From assembly GCA_965200465.1 (NCBI GenBank), contig OZ241358.1, positions 1,612,001 to 1,676,000 on the forward strand: a DNA stretch of 64,000 nucleotides. The letters run 5' to 3'. Origin of the DNA: Azophilus sp965200465 (GTDB lineage Bacteria > Pseudomonadota > Gammaproteobacteria > Pseudomonadales > Azotimanducaceae). The notes beneath the pieces are model-generated. The model had not been told where the DNA came from. It ran no database searches and was given only the letters and a program-made list of their open reading frames with translations. The position numbers and the translations under genes were made by a program. Positions 17,433 through 26,102 of this stretch are shown one piece after another (the first letter of the stretch is position 1; every line of letters begins with the position of its first letter).

Positions 17433-20400
17433 TTGGTGCGCGGCGGGTCGCCCTGTGCATGTGCAGCGACGCAGTTCGGATCCCCCCCCCCCCCCCCGAA
17501 CCCGCGGGTTGAGGCAGCCGTGCATCATGCACACCGTGCGCGGTGCCGGCTTGACGACGCCGGAGCCCCGCGGCGGCAACGGCGCCTCCTCGAATCCCGC
17601 TCCTGCCTTGCACGGTGCGCTCAGGCGCTTTTGGCGCTGGCGGCGCTGCTCGCCGGCGGGCACGCCTTCGCGCAGTCCGCGGCCATCTCCGCATCCAGCC
17701 CCGCCGCGCTGAACCAAGGCAACCTGCGCGGCGCGACGGTCTCCGTCACCCTCACCAGCGCCACCTACGAAACCGCGACGGACGCCTCCCACTTCACCCT
17801 CACCACCGCCGTGCCCGGACTCACCGTCCACAGCGTGAGCTTCAACGGCGGCAGGACCGTCGCCACCCTGCGCCTGCACTACGACGGCTCCGACTTCAAC
17901 GCCGCCGCCGCCATCGCCGTCACCGTCGCCGCTACCGGCACGAACCACAACGCGGCGCTCACCACGAGCACGCAGGCGGTCGGCCCGGTGCGCTGGGTGA
18001 ACGTCTCCACGAAGACCGTCGCCCTCGCCGAAGGCGGCGGCGCCGGCTCCTACACGGTCGTCCTGGAGAGCCCGCCCACCGGCAACGTCTCGGTCGCCGT
18101 CACCAGCGACAACGCCGCGGTCACGGTGGACAGCGACTCCACGCCGCTGACGCGCACGCTCACGTTCAGCACCACGACCTGGAACAGCCCGCAGACCGTC
18201 ACGGTCACGCCGGCGGACGACAACGCGGACGCCGTCGACGAACTGGCGCTGGTCACCAACGTCGCCACCGGCGGCGGCTACGCGTCGAGCACTGTCGCGA
18301 ACCGCACCGTGCGCGTGACGGTCGCCGACGACGAGCGCACCGGCACGGACTACGACGCCGACGACGACCAGCTCATCGAGATCGACAGCCTGGCCAAGCT
18401 GAACGCGATGCGCTGGGACGTGGACGGCAACGGCGCGGTGGCCGCCGGCAACGCCGCGGCCTACGCCGCCGCCTTTCCGAGCGCCGCCGCGGGCATGGGC
18501 TGCCCGGACGGCGGCGACAGCGACCAGCTGTCGGACGGCTGCACGGGCTACGAGCTGACCGCGGACCTGGACTTCGACACCAACGGCGACGGCAGCGTTG
18601 ACTCCAGCGACGCCTACCCCAACTGGACGCCCATCAGCGCGCTCGGACGCACCTTCCACGGCAACAACCACACCATCTCCAACTTGACCACGAGCGGCAG
18701 CGGCCGCGAGCGGGGGCTGTTCGCAAGGCTGGGAGGGAGCGCCCGCGTGTCGAACCTGGGCCTGGTCAACTTCGCCGTTTCCCGCCCGACAGCCGCAAGT
18801 GACGCCTTTGCGGGCGCCTTGGCCGGAGACAGCCCCTTTGGTGCAACCATCGCGGCGGTCTATGTCCAAGGCGGCATGATTTCCGCCTCCAACTCCGGCG
18901 CCCTTAGCGATGCGCTTGCGGGCGGTCTGGTGGGTCGGCAAACCGGCGGCAGCATAACGGCCTGCTACTCGACGGCCGCCGTTTCGAGCGCGGATTCTGC
19001 ATTCACACCAGTCACATACGCCGGCGGCTTGGTGGGACTTGCCGACAACGCCGCGATCTCCGCCAGCTACGCCGCCGGCGCGGCGACCGCCCCAAGGAAT
19101 GTCGGCGGCTTGGTCGGCAGCGCCAGAGGAACCACCGTCGTCAGGAACTCCTACGCGGCGGGCGCCGTCACCCGCACCACTGGGCATGCGTCGGGAGGCG
19201 GTCTACTCGGCGGCAGAACATCCACCGCCACCGCCACGTCGTCCTACTGGGACAGCGAGGCCACAGGGTGGAGCTCCAGCTTCGGGGGCAGCGCCCAGAC
19301 CACCAGCGCCCTGCGGACGCCGACCGGCTACGGCGCCGGGGCGACGGACATCTACGCGTACTGGGACGACCACGACACGGACGGCGACGGCCGCATCGAC
19401 GCGGACGACGACGCCTGGGACTTCGGCGCCTCGGACCAGTACCCGTCGCTGAAGTGGGGCGGGCTCGACCCGACGCGGCAGTTCGCCGTGCGGCCCGCGA
19501 CGGTCGATCCCGGGCCGCCGCCGGTCAACCTTGCGCCCTACGTCCGGCGCGGGATCGACGATCTGGACATCGACCCGGGGGAGTTGGCGCGTGTTTCGCT
19601 GGTCGGGGTGTTCGGGGACGAGGCGCCGGGGCGCCTGCGCCATTCCGCGGAGTCCTCGAACCCGTCCGCGGCCTCGGCGCGGGCGGTGGGGGGCGTGGTT
19701 CTGGTGGAGGGCCTGGCGCCGGGGCTGGCGACGGTGACGGTGACGGCCGAGGACGAGGGGGGCTTGAGCGCCCGGACCAGCTTCTCGGCGTCGGTGGGGC
19801 GCGTTCTGTCGTTCGCGGACGCGGAGGCGTCGGCGCCGGAGGGCGGGGTTCTGCGTCTGCGGCTTCGCCTGAGCCGTCCGTCCGAGGCGTCCGCGGCGTT
19901 CGCCTGGCGGGCGGTTGCGGACGGGGATCCCTTGACGGCGGACGCGGACGCCGGGGACTTGGCGGCGCTGTCGGGGTCGGGCGCGGTTGCGGCCGGGGAG
20001 ACGGAGGCGCTCATTGAGGTTGCGGTGCCCGACGACGGGGAGATCGAGCCGGCGCGGGAGTTCCTGCGGGTGGAGTTGGCGCCGCCGGCGGCGGGTGCGG
20101 ACTGGGCTCCGGGAGTCGTCTCAATGCGGGCGGTGGTGCAGGAGGGCGTGTGCGACCGCAGCGCCGAGGTTCGGGACGCCCTGCGGGGTGCGCGGGAGTG
20201 CTGGGCGCCCTCGGTTGGGGACTTGGCCGGGCGGGGCTATTTGGACCTGCGCGGGCGGGGGATCGCTGCGCTGCGTGAGCGGGACCTTCTGGGCCTGTCC
20301 GGGCTGCGCGTTCTGCACCTGCACGGCAACCGGCTGGCGGAACTGCCGGAGGGCCTGTTCGCGGGCCTGGGGTCGCTGGAGCGCCTGCGCCTGGACGGCA

Positions 20401-21365
20401 ACCGGCTGGCGACGCTTCCGGCGGGGCTGTTCGAGGACTCAAGCCGCCTGTCGTCCCTGGACTTGTCCGGCAACCGCCTGTCCGGCCTGCCGTCCGAACT
20501 GCTGTCCGGCGCCCCTTCGCTGTCGCGCCTGGACCTGTCCGGCAACCGCGTCGAGTCGCTGCCGGCCGGCTTCTTCAAGGGGCTTTCCGGCCTTGCGGAA
20601 CTGAACCTTCTGGACAACCCCGGCGCGCCGTTCACGCTGACGATGGAGTTGGCCCGCACGGACGCCGAGCCCTGGGCGCCCGGCCCGGCCACGGTGGCGG
20701 CGCGGGTGCGGGAGGGCGCCCCGTTCGCCCTGTCCGCGGGCTTGGCCGTGCGGGGGAGCGCGGAGCTTTCAACGGAAACGGCCCGCATCGGGGCCGGGGA
20801 GACTTCCAGCGCCCCCATCGCGGTTGCGCTGACGGCGGGCGGGGCGGCGCGGCTGTCGCCGGCCGGCGCCCCCGAGGTTCCGGCGGGCCTGTGCGGCGAC
20901 GTGCAGGACGGCCGACATCCCTGCTTTCAGGGGATTCGGACGGCGGCGGGTCCGGGCCTGTTGCTCTTCAAACGTCCTCCGCGCCTGGTTCGGGCGGTTC
21001 CGGGCCTGGAGGCCGAGTCCCTCGGCGGTGCGGCGTCCCTTGACCTTGCGGAGTTCTTCAAGGCGGACGGCGGGGAGGAACTGATCTGGGCGGCGGAGTC
21101 GAGCGATGCGTCCCTGGCGTCGGCGCGGGTGGAGGGGGGCGTTCTGAGGGTGCTGCCGAACGGCGAGGGCCTTGAGGGCTTCGTGACGGTCACCGTGACG
21201 GCCACGGACGCGGACGGGCTGGCCGCGGAGGCGTCCTTCCAAGTGGAGGTTCTGCCGGAGGCGCGCCCGTTCGCGTCGGGCTGGCGGCTGCTCTGGCTGA
21301 CGGGCGCGAGCGCGCCGGCCGCGGACGCCTCCGGCGAGCTCCCGCCGGGCGCCGAACCCCAGTGA
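17433..21365 (+). CDS. Large secreted GLUG / Calx-beta / leucine-rich-repeat protein, candidate phase-variable
   Basis: Open frame of 1310 codons for a surface or secreted adhesin-like protein. Order (residue numbers from 17433): a basic, poor-quality N-terminus with five prolines from the C tract; a signal peptide LLALAALLAGGHAFAQ near 67-82; beta-rich Calx-like segments (VNVSTKTVALAEGGGAGSY); an Asp-rich calcium-type loop; GLUG-like repeats (AGGLVG, VGGLVGSA) near 490-570; another loop DTDGDGRIDADDD; cadherin/Ig-like domains; about six leucine-rich repeats (LSGLRVLHLHGNRLAELP) near 940-1060; and an Ig-like end. The frame has only a TTG at 17433 and no ribosome site, while the good start GTG 17390 is in another frame across the C tract. 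No LPXTG or autotransporter domain is seen. Confidence 0.75.
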   Translation: MVRGGSPCACAATQFGSPPPPPNPRVEAAVHHAHRARCRLDDAGAPRRQRRLLESRSCLARCAQALLALAALLAGGHAFAQSAAISASSPAALNQGNLRGATVSVTLTSATYETATDASHFTLTTAVPGLTVHSVSFNGGRTVATLRLHYDGSDFNAAAAIAVTVAATGTNHNAALTTSTQAVGPVRWVNVSTKTVALAEGGGAGSYTVVLESPPTGNVSVAVTSDNAAVTVDSDSTPLTRTLTFSTTTWNSPQTVTVTPADDNADAVDELALVTNVATGGGYASSTVANRTVRVTVADDERTGTDYDADDDQLIEIDSLAKLNAMRWDVDGNGAVAAGNAAAYAAAFPSAAAGMGCPDGGDSDQLSDGCTGYELTADLDFDTNGDGSVDSSDAYPNWTPISALGRTFHGNNHTISNLTTSGSGRERGLFARLGGSARVSNLGLVNFAVSRPTAASDAFAGALAGDSPFGATIAAVYVQGGMISASNSGALSDALAGGLVGRQTGGSITACYSTAAVSSADSAFTPVTYAGGLVGLADNAAISASYAAGAATAPRNVGGLVGSARGTTVVRNSYAAGAVTRTTGHASGGGLLGGRTSTATATSSYWDSEATGWSSSFGGSAQTTSALRTPTGYGAGATDIYAYWDDHDTDGDGRIDADDDAWDFGASDQYPSLKWGGLDPTRQFAVRPATVDPGPPPVNLAPYVRRGIDDLDIDPGELARVSLVGVFGDEAPGRLRHSAESSNPSAASARAVGGVVLVEGLAPGLATVTVTAEDEGGLSARTSFSASVGRVLSFADAEASAPEGGVLRLRLRLSRPSEASAAFAWRAVADGDPLTADADAGDLAALSGSGAVAAGETEALIEVAVPDDGEIEPAREFLRVELAPPAAGADWAPGVVSMRAVVQEGVCDRSAEVRDALRGARECWAPSVGDLAGRGYLDLRGRGIAALRERDLLGLSGLRVLHLHGNRLAELPEGLFAGLGSLERLRLDGNRLATLPAGLFEDSSRLSSLDLSGNRLSGLPSELLSGAPSLSRLDLSGNRVESLPAGFFKGLSGLAELNLLDNPGAPFTLTMELARTDAEPWAPGPATVAARVREGAPFALSAGLAVRGSAELSTETARIGAGETSSAPIAVALTAGGAARLSPAGAPEVPAGLCGDVQDGRHPCFQGIRTAAGPGLLLFKRPPRLVRAVPGLEAESLGGAASLDLAEFFKADGGEELIWAAESSDASLASARVEGGVLRVLPNGEGLEGFVTVTVTATDADGLAAEASFQVEVLPEARPFASGWRLLWLTGASAPAADASGELPPGAEPQ
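17482..17497 (+). repeat. Homopolymer tract of 16 C
   Basis: Sixteen consecutive C between the best translation start (GTG 17390) and the signal peptide of the large surface protein. Tracts of this length slip during replication and are the standard basis of phase variation in surface genes of many bacteria. The count may also be uncertain for technical reasons. Confidence 0.85.
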
Positions 21366-21608
21366 GCTTCAAGGCGGGCGACGCGCAACTGCGTTCCAAG
21401 GCCCTGAATCATGCAGCCGAGGCCGTCCCGAAGTCGTGCGCGCCCTTTGACGGCGGGATGAAGGCCCAAAACGAACCGGGAAAATTCACGGACGGCGGGA
21501 ATGCCGGCGTTCCAAAGGCGTGGAGGGAGCGCTTTGGCGGGGGAAGCGCAAGCCCTCGGCGGACTTTGGAATGATTCTGAACCAAGCAACGAACGAAGGA
21601 GACGAACG

Positions 21609-22001
21609 ATGAGCGGAGACAAAACGACGGCCGGCGCCAAGCTGTGCGCGGCGGGCCTGCTGTGCGCGGCGCTGGGGGGCCTGGCGCCCGGGGCGCAGGC
21701 GGCGGAGATGCGCATGTCGGCGGCGGTGGTGCGCACGCTGGCGGCGGAGGACGGGCTCTACGGGGGCTGCATGGCGCAGCTGGGGGAGTCCGTTGCGGAG
21801 GCGACGGGCCTGGACTGTCCGGGGCGCTGGGTGACGTTCGGCTGCTCCGGGGAGCACGTCTCCAAGGCGGCGGCGCGGCGTCTTTACGACGCGGCGCAGT
21901 TGGCGTTCGCGTCCGGGCGCCGGGCGGTGCTGTGGGTGGACGACGGGCGCCGGCACGGCGGCTACTGCCTCGCCCCGCGCATCGACGTGCTGGCGGAGTG
22001 A
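21609..22001 (+). CDS. Small secreted protein with conserved-looking cysteines
   Basis: A 130-residue exported protein. The ATG at 21609 follows GGAG by seven bases. A signal peptide LCAAGLLCAALGGLAPGAQA ends near residue 32. The mature part has cysteines in GGCMAQ, GLDCPG, FGCSGEH and GGYCLAP, so two disulfides are possible, and the pattern ARRLYDAAQLAFASGRRAVLWVDD followed by a tyrosine-cysteine motif and RIDV. I have an impression of similar small secreted proteins in vibrios and of a loose likeness to the helix of AB5-toxin B subunits, but cannot assign a family. It lies 243 bases after the surface protein on the same strand. Confidence 0.7.
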   Translation: MSGDKTTAGAKLCAAGLLCAALGGLAPGAQAAEMRMSAAVVRTLAAEDGLYGGCMAQLGESVAEATGLDCPGRWVTFGCSGEHVSKAAARRLYDAAQLAFASGRRAVLWVDDGRRHGGYCLAPRIDVLAE

Positions 22002-22320
22002 CCCGCTGCAACTGGCGGCGGCGAAGCCGGCGTTCCCAGCGCTGCGCAACGTTGAGGCCAAATGGCCAAGCACTTTCCAACATCGGGGCTGGCGGGAATC
22101 GAATGCCGGCGCACCTCCACGCCGGGGAACTGAACCGCAAGCCCATGAACGCCGCCTTGAACCTGGGGATGCGAACGCCCGCGGAACGAGCCATTCCTCC
22201 GGACAGGGCCGCCTGACGGGAAAAAGCCCGGAAGGCAAGCGATCCCGCACAGGGGCTTCGCGCATCTTCGCCATTGGCGGCCACTGGCGGCCTAGGGCCG
22301 CGCTGCTACGGGACGCCCGG
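22002..22320 (+). other. Non-coding stretch between convergent genes
   Basis: About 320 bases, GC-rich, between the small secreted protein and the convergent MFS transporter. Frames here have no ribosome sites. A GC-rich hairpin followed by a T-run was looked for and not found. Nothing recognisable is present. Confidence 0.5.
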
Positions 22321-23619
22321 TCAGGGCGCGGCATCGGTGCGCAGCCGCCAAAGGGGGGAGCGGAAGCCAATCGCCAACATCACGGCGGCCATGCCGGCGC
22401 CGGCTACGCCAAGGGCGGCTTGCGCACCGAACTGCTCGGCGAGATAGCCGTTCAGCAAGGCCCCCAAGGGGCCGGCGCCGATGAACGAGAGGGCGGAGAA
22501 GGCCATCACCCGGCCGCGCAGGGCTTCCGGCGCCTGCTCCTGCATGATGGTGCGGGCGATGCTCATGGCCACCCCGGCACTGGCGCCCCAAAAGAACAGC
22601 ACCACCAGAAAAACCGGATAGTTCGGGGCCAGCGCCAACAGAATGAGCACCAAGGCGCCGCTCCACTGCGCCAAGATCAGCGCCCGGCCTTGGCGCACCA
22701 CGTCGCCCCGGCGCAACAGCAGCAGGATGGCCAGCACCAGCCCGACTAGGTTGCAGCTGTTCATCAGGCTCAGATCCGCCGCCGTGCCTTGAAACACCTC
22801 CCGCACCATCACCGGCAGCGTGACGATGTAGGCGCCCATCAGGAACAGTCCCATGGCGACGTTCTGCAGCGCCACCATGCGCAAGGCGCGGTGGCGGAGA
22901 ACTGCGGTCAATCCCTCCAGAATCAATTGCGGCAGAGCGCCGCCGCCCAAGCCGCGGCCGCCTGCCGACGCCGGTTGGCCTGCAGACCGCCCTTGGGGTG
23001 GGCGCGGACTTCCCAAAAACAAGCCGGCTGCGGCACCGCCGCCACTCCCCGGCGCCGGCCGTCGGTCGTCAATGCCCAAGAAGGCTAAAACGCCGGCCGC
23101 CAAAATCGCCACTTGCACACCCAAAATGGGCGCGGCGCCTAGATCGTCGGCCAAGGAGGCGAACAAAATTCCGACTATCTGGGTGCCGAACTGGGCCGCG
23201 CTCACCTGCATCACGGTGCGCTGGACGCGGCCTCCAGCCACTTGGTTGAGCAGAGCGTCCCTAGCCGGCGTGACGAACGCCTGGGCGCAGCCGATCACCG
23301 CGGCGTAGAGCAACATGCCGGCGAAGGTCAAACGGCCCGACGCCACCAAAAGCAACAGCAGGAGCGGCGCCAGAATCGCCGCCGACTGGCCGGCCACCGC
23401 CATGCGCTGTCCGCCGTAGCGGTCCGCAAAGGCACCCCCGGCCAAGATCAGCAAGGTGCCGGGCAGCAGCAGCGTCATCTGCGCCACCCCCACCATTTCC
23501 GGGGATTCCCGCAGCACCATGGTCACCAGCCAAGCAAACAGCACGGTCTGCATGCCGAAGGCCAGAAACCAAGAGCTGGCACCCAAAAGATAGTAGTGAA
23601 GGGGTCGCATCCGGGCCAT
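22321..23619 (-). CDS. MFS transporter, EntS-like (multidrug or siderophore exporter type)
   Basis: A major-facilitator protein of about 432 residues with twelve segments, of the EntS-like MFS_3 group. Features are SSWFLAFGMQTVLFAWLV in helix 1, the loop GGAFADRYGGQRMAVAG after helix 2, and a long proline/glycine-rich central loop (GGGAAAGLFLGSPRPPQG) between the two halves. The start MARMRPLHYY at 23619 matches the family N-terminus; the open frame extends upstream to 23799 without support. Its divergent position to a double-glycine-leader peptide gene could mean it exports or protects against that peptide, but this family normally moves small molecules. Confidence 0.8.
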   Translation of the reverse strand: MARMRPLHYYLLGASSWFLAFGMQTVLFAWLVTMVLRESPEMVGVAQMTLLLPGTLLILAGGAFADRYGGQRMAVAGQSAAILAPLLLLLLVASGRLTFAGMLLYAAVIGCAQAFVTPARDALLNQVAGGRVQRTVMQVSAAQFGTQIVGILFASLADDLGAAPILGVQVAILAAGVLAFLGIDDRRPAPGSGGGAAAGLFLGSPRPPQGRSAGQPASAGGRGLGGGALPQLILEGLTAVLRHRALRMVALQNVAMGLFLMGAYIVTLPVMVREVFQGTAADLSLMNSCNLVGLVLAILLLLRRGDVVRQGRALILAQWSGALVLILLALAPNYPVFLVVLFFWGASAGVAMSIARTIMQEQAPEALRGRVMAFSALSFIGAGPLGALLNGYLAEQFGAQAALGVAGAGMAAVMLAIGFRSPLWRLRTDAAP

Positions 23620-23916
23620 TCCAAGTGAAGCGGCGGCTGCAACGGCTTCCCAAGGCGAAAAGCCGGCGGCAGGCAGCGCCAACCCTGCATGATAACTGCT
23701 GTTGCCGAAGGCGGTTGCGTCACTTTGCACCTGCGCGGCCGCCGTCATCCGCCATGGCGTCGGCAAGCCCTCTCCCGAGGGGCCGCCGTCATTGCCCATG
23801 GATCGCCATCAGATTGCCGGCGCAACCTGAAAACATGCTGGAAATGGGCCGTTGAACCTTGCCTCCAAGATGCGCAAGAGCCATCGTGGCGCTCCAAATT
23901 TCTTCTGGAGAAGTCC

Positions 23917-24093
23917 ATGCAAACGCTTAGCAAACAGGAAATGGCCGAAGTCGGCGGCGGCATGATTCCGCCGCTGTGGTTTCGGGGGTGGAGGAGCTGG
24001 GTTTGGCCGAGGCGGCGGATAGTCCACCGGCCCATTAGCTCCGGGCCGCTCTCAGGCTCCCCTAGGCCGCGGCCCGGACCCATCCCCCGCTAG
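23917..24093 (+). CDS. Putative double-glycine-leader peptide (bacteriocin/microcin-like precursor)
   Basis: A 58-codon frame with a good ribosome site (GGAG seven bases before ATG 23917). The first 14 residues, MQTLSKQEMAEVGG, fit the leader of class II bacteriocins and microcins: Leu-Ser-x-x-Glu-Met-x-x-Val-x-Gly-Gly, the cleavage signal for peptidase-containing ABC exporters. The predicted 43-44-residue core is unusual: four tryptophans, many arginines and prolines (FRGWRSWVWPRRR, then PRPRPGPIPR). One base off, the same DNA reads glycine-rich (GFGGGGAGFGRGGG then TAG at 24020), so a frameshift or sequencing error could conceal a glycine-rich core. No C39-peptidase exporter is in the window. 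Confidence 0.6.
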   Translation: MQTLSKQEMAEVGGGMIPPLWFRGWRSWVWPRRRIVHRPISSGPLSGSPRPRPGPIPR

Positions 24094-24195
24094 CGCGGCC
24101 ACGGCAAAGGCGGCCCGTCAATCGGCGGGCCGCCGCCAGCGGCTAGCCGGCATGGGCTTTCCCCCGGCAACGGGTTATGCTGCCCGCCATGCAGG

Positions 24196-25128
24196 GTGGC
24201 ACCATCAACCTTTGTTCGGGCCGGGCTTGTGTGTGCTGAAGGCAGCCTGGGCGACGGCTGGACGGTGCTGCGCTCGTCGCTCAACCGGCGCAAGATCACC
24301 GAGGCGGCCTTGGTGTTGGCGGCCATGCAAATTCCCCACCGCACCCAATGGCGCGGCCACGCATGGCTGTTGCTGATTCCGGAGCAGGAAGTGGTTCGGG
24401 CCGAGGCGCAACTGCGCTCCTACGAAGCGGAAAACCATCGCCCGGAGGCGCCGCCGCCCTACATCCACACCTTCGAGCGCGGCTGGGTGGGGATGCTGGT
24501 GTTTCTGGCCGTCCTGTGGCTGCTGCCCAACTTGGAAGCCCGGGGCGCCTTCGGCTGGGATTGGCGGCAGGCCGGCCTCATGAGCGCCGGTCTGGTGCAG
24601 GACGGCCAATGGTGGCGAACCTTCACGGCGCTGACCTTGCACGGGGACCTGGGCCACATCGTCGGCAACTCCGTCTTTGCGGCGGTGTTCGGCGTCTTCG
24701 TCGGCCGGCATCTGGGCGCCGGCTTCGGCTGGCTGCTGGTGCTGCTCAGCGGTGCGCTCGGCAACTTCGCCAACGCCCTGATGCAGCCGCCCGCCTTCAC
24801 GTCCCTGGGCGCCTCCACCGCCAATTTCGCCGCGCTGGGGTTGACCGGCGCCTTCATGTGGCGCCGCCGCGTCGGAAACCAGGCTTGGCGGCGAAGTTTC
24901 GCCCCGCTGTTCGCCGCGGTGGCCCTGCTCGCCTACACTGGCGTGGGCGGCGAACGCACCGACGTCATGGCACACTTCACCGGCTTCGCCGCCGGCGTTG
25001 GCAGCGGCCTGCTGGCCTCCACCTTCGACGTCCGGCGTTTGGGCAAGAGCGGCCAAGCCATCTGCGGCGGCTTCGCTCTGTGGCTGTTGGCCTATGCTTG
25101 GTTCAAGGCGGGGACTGCGGCCCTGTGA
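24196..25128 (+). CDS. Rhomboid-family intramembrane serine protease
   Basis: A rhomboid protease of about 310 residues, cutting membrane helices of substrate proteins inside the inner membrane. An N-terminal cytoplasmic domain (to about 95) contains WTVLRSSLNRRKITEAALVL, like the regulatory domain of GlpG. Six membrane helices follow. Catalytic features: TLHGDLGHIVGN in helix 2 (His149, His154, Asn158), nucleophile Ser207 in LGASTANF, and base His260 in DVMAHFTG. The usual GxSG motif is here GAST, with the second Gly replaced by Thr. The start is GTG at 24196; a later GTG around 24228 is also possible. Confidence 0.88.
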   Translation: MAPSTFVRAGLVCAEGSLGDGWTVLRSSLNRRKITEAALVLAAMQIPHRTQWRGHAWLLLIPEQEVVRAEAQLRSYEAENHRPEAPPPYIHTFERGWVGMLVFLAVLWLLPNLEARGAFGWDWRQAGLMSAGLVQDGQWWRTFTALTLHGDLGHIVGNSVFAAVFGVFVGRHLGAGFGWLLVLLSGALGNFANALMQPPAFTSLGASTANFAALGLTGAFMWRRRVGNQAWRRSFAPLFAAVALLAYTGVGGERTDVMAHFTGFAAGVGSGLLASTFDVRRLGKSGQAICGGFALWLLAYAWFKAGTAAL

Positions 25129-25275
25129 CGGGAAACAACATCTTGGGGCCCAGCGATGCGCCGAACCAGCGCAGGCTTGATCGCAAAGTGTAGGGAACAA
25201 CAGGGTCATTCCAAAGTCCGCCGATGGTTTGCATTTTTCCCACCCAAGTGTTCTTTTTACATCTTTGGAATACGA

Positions 25276-26102
25276 ATATTCCCACTATCCTTGAATTTTT
25301 TCGGTTTACTTTAAATCTTCATCCCACCGTTAAAGGGTACGCACGACTTTGCGATGGCCTTGGCGGGGAACAACCGCCCTTCAAGAAAAAATGTCCGTAA
25401 AACAACATGTTAAAAACCACCTTTGGATAATTCCGGCACCGCTGGCGCAGGCTTGCGCGTTTGCCGCGCTGCTGGCTTGGCCGCAACTGGCCGCCGCCCA
25501 CGGCGGCGTGGTGGCGGAGGAGGACAGCTGTTTGTTGCAAATGGGCTTCCTGCAGGCCCACTTCACCCTTCACCAACCGGAGAGCCGTGGCTCCGAGGAA
25601 TTTTGCGAAGACCTGCCGGACATCGGCTCCAGCCTGTTCGTCGTCGAGTACCTGCACGACATGATGAAGGAGATGCCCATCGACTTCCGCATCATCAGGG
25701 ATGAACAGGGTTTCGGCATCTTCGCCAACTGGGAGGACGTGGCGTCGATTGCCGATTTGGAGGCGCAGACGGTCTTGCACCGCGTTCTGGCGCCGCAGCC
25801 GGCCGGCGTTCTGGCCCTGCGCCACGAGTTCGAGCAGCCCGGCGGCTACATCGGCGTCGCCGTCGCCGAAAATCCCGACAACGGCAAAACCTACAACGCC
25901 GTGTTCTACTTCGAGGTGGGCAACGCCGGCTACGGCTGGATCCCCCTGTTCGTGGGGTTGATCGTCACCGCCCAACTGCTCTTCTGGTCCAGCACCGGCG
26001 CCCTGCAGCGCCTTGTGCAGCGGCGCGGCAAGCCCATCAATCCAGTTGCAGGCGGGCCACTCCCAAGATGAACCAAATTGACGAATTCCGCCAAAACGCC
26101 CG
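25276..26102 (+). repeat. Direct duplication, copy 1 (intact source)
   Basis: From 25276 the sequence, including about 115 bases of upstream region, is nearly identical to the segment starting at 28248, with a constant offset of 2972 bases to 25793. Copy 2 then lacks 233 bases and later 1053 bases. The homology resumes at the end of the acyl-CoA dehydrogenase (27152-27252). Confidence 0.9.
25391..26071 (+). CDS. Exported membrane-anchored protein of unknown function
   Basis: A 226-residue protein with a signal peptide (residues 1-36, ending QLAAAHGG), a periplasmic domain and one C-terminal membrane helix (WIPLFVGLIVTAQLLFW). The domain has cysteines in EEDSCLLQMGF and EEFCEDLPD and the motifs FVVEYLHDMMKEMPIDFRII and PGGYIGVAVAENP, giving a conserved-looking beta-rich fold. 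I recall similar unnamed proteins in ammonia and methane oxidisers but know no function. The ATG at 25391 matches the duplicated copy. It overlaps the acyl-CoA dehydrogenase start by four bases (ATGA), so the two are co-translated. Confidence 0.75.
   Translation: MSVKQHVKNHLWIIPAPLAQACAFAALLAWPQLAAAHGGVVAEEDSCLLQMGFLQAHFTLHQPESRGSEEFCEDLPDIGSSLFVVEYLHDMMKEMPIDFRIIRDEQGFGIFANWEDVASIADLEAQTVLHRVLAPQPAGVLALRHEFEQPGGYIGVAVAENPDNGKTYNAVFYFEVGNAGYGWIPLFVGLIVTAQLLFWSSTGALQRLVQRRGKPINPVAGGPLPR

Noticed and set aside
17316..19187. Minus-strand frame of 623 codons opposite the surface protein
   Set aside because: Low-complexity Gly/Val/Arg composition, no ribosome site and no family; a shadow of the repeat-rich surface-protein gene.
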